DNA of 64,000 nt from Flavobacterium sp. UMI-01. GTDB lineage: Bacteria; Bacteroidota; Bacteroidia; Flavobacteriales; Flavobacteriaceae. Every line of letters begins with the position of its first letter. Position 1 is the first letter of the stretch. The translations under genes were made by a program, and so were the position numbers. Positions 63,246 through 64,000 of this stretch are shown here, one piece after another. A model generated the notes under the pieces. The model was not told the DNA's origin. It saw only the letters and a list, made by a program, of their open reading frames with translations, and did no database searches. The stretch lies in the NCBI RefSeq assembly GCF_019656315.1, contig NZ_BPLU01000007.1:75313-139312 (forward strand), written 5' to 3'.

Positions 63246-63524
63246 TTTTATAAATTGTATGTTAAGTTACGCTTGTTTTTTGTGTTCTCCTATGTCAGAA
63301 AGACAAAAAATGATAATTCTATTACGTAACGTTTGTCATTCCGGAGGAATCTCAGATGCAGTAAGCTCTTTGTTTGGGACGCTTTCAGCTTGACAAACAA
63401 TGTCTGAAATCTATGACTGCATTGCCAATCTTTGTGGGCGCAAAGTCAGAGACATTTGCGCAGCGAGCTACACTTTGCGGAGCTGGTTGTGGTAAGGTAA
63501 GTCAGCGCGATCGAGTTTTTTTAT
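63246..63524. other. Non-coding stretch with higher GC and dyads
   Basis: Contains ATTCCGGAGGAAT, an ATGCAGT/ACTGCAT dyad (63356-63362, 63416-63422), and a GC-richer tail (63430-63520). No gene supported. It resembles decayed intergenic repeats. Confidence 0.4.
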
Positions 63525-63824
63525 TTATTCCGCTAATCTGCTTTCAATATCCATTCTTTCGTGTAAAACTCTAACGACTTCAATTTCATTCGTTTTGTCT
63601 TTTTTAAAGAAAATTAAATGTGATTTCACTTTTGAATATTTATATGACTTTAGGATTTTCCCCAAGTCACAAGCCATATCTAAATCATTAACGATATATT
63701 CAATTTCGTCAATAATTAAGTTATAATATCGATCTGCTTGTTCAACGGACCAATTTTCTGCTGTATAAATCCAAATGTTATTAATGTCTTCTAATGCCTT
63801 TTCACTAATTATGTACTCTGACAT
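63525..63824 (-). CDS. ParE/RelE family toxin
   Basis: 99 residues with the ParE toxin pattern: ALEDINNIWIYTAENWS, then ADRYYNLIIDEIEYIV, and the C-terminal strand VVRVLHERMDIESRL. It starts at an ATG overlapping the antitoxin stop (TAATG), so the two are coupled. Toxins of this type inhibit DNA gyrase (ParE) or cut mRNA (RelE); the sequence favours ParE. Confidence 0.92.
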   Translation of the reverse strand: MSEYIISEKALEDINNIWIYTAENWSVEQADRYYNLIIDEIEYIVNDLDMACDLGKILKSYKYSKVKSHLIFFKKDKTNEIEVVRVLHERMDIESRLAE

Positions 63825-64000
63825 TATTTTTGAAAATTAGCTTTTAGCATTTCGAGATTTTTATTGCGGTCAAAATTTTTGATTTTACTGCTCTTTTCAC
63901 CAATTTTTAGTTCATTGATTAGAGATTTTTTTTTAGTTTCTTCTTGCTCAAAAACTCTTAAAGCAGTTCTAACAACTTCACTTACTGAACTATATTTTCC
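63824..64000 (-). CDS. ParD-like antitoxin, 5' end cut off by window
   Basis: 58 visible residues read on the minus strand up to the window edge. KYSSVSEVVRTALRVFEQEE is the ParD/CopG ribbon-helix-helix second half, followed by a lysine-rich toxin-binding tail. Its stop TAA overlaps the toxin ATG. It would neutralise the toxin and repress the operon. Confidence 0.85.
   Translation of the reverse strand, partial: GKYSSVSEVVRTALRVFEQEETKKKSLINELKIGEKSSKIKNFDRNKNLEMLKANFQK

Noticed and set aside
63374..63574. 66-residue open frame in the repeat-rich stretch
   Set aside because: It runs into the 3' end of the well-supported ParE gene and has no family features.

Overview
The window is chromosomal DNA of a member of the Bacteroidota, family Flavobacteriaceae, most likely Flavobacterium. 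The evidence is low GC, very few Shine-Dalgarno sequences, promoter-like TAnnTTTG -7 boxes, type IX secretion (T9SS) C-terminal sorting domains on four proteins, the gliding/T9SS genes gldH and sprE, and an F-type ATPase operon that lacks atpD and atpC. No rRNA, tRNA, CRISPR array, transposase or phage module was recognised.

Layout. 1-912: 3' part of the tRNA hydroxylase gene trhO, with an unusual C-terminal extension. 1089-6945: a small agar/porphyran-type locus. It has a secreted GH86 enzyme and a GH16 lipoprotein, followed by three small secreted proteins that I read as divergent paralogues of unknown function. 7139-11240: a PSP1/RicT-like protein, gldH and a class A penicillin-binding protein. 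11387-13357: the two subunits of a 3-oxoacid CoA-transferase, separated by a 122-bp tandem repeat array. 13441-18106: an EEP-family protein, a large hairpin element, class I fumarase and an SpmA/SpmB-like membrane protein. 18227-23946: exonuclease, serine hydrolase, Ogt, a divergent LysR/methyltransferase pair and a cation antiporter. 23996-28094: iscA-sufB-sufC-sufD on the minus strand. 28307-35188: a YjgN/DUF898-M48 pair, an MBL hydrolase, an S8 protease and an M1 peptidase. 35269-42020: a T9SS cargo protein, a geranylgeranyl-reductase-like oxidoreductase, a lipoprotein and mfd. Directly after mfd lies a 169-bp MITE-like element. 42301-49561 (minus): an EnvC-like factor, DUF4292, TPR, a nucleotidyltransferase, dut, a flippase and a truncated DUF547 gene. 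49739-58769 (minus): sprE, bactofilin, atpZ, a DUF6168-like protein and atpB-E-F-H-A-G. 59016-64000: a ferredoxin reductase, dprA, a SPOR/HU-CCDC81 protein, a lipoprotein and a ParD/ParE toxin-antitoxin pair cut by the window edge.

How the parts work together. GH86 and GH16 probably cut red-algal galactans at the cell surface. The GH86 protein and two of the small proteins carry T9SS tails, so they depend on the T9SS, two of whose factors (GldH, SprE) are encoded here. An identical-core direct repeat, TCTAGTT-NN-TATCTAGTC, lies exactly 48 bp upstream of the -7 box of both the GH86 gene and the first small-protein gene. This suggests one activator controls the enzymes and at least one of the unknown proteins, and I regard it as the most interesting candidate system in the window. 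The other notable theme is the number of small non-coding mobile or repetitive elements sitting inside operons (sco, suf, atp, mfd).
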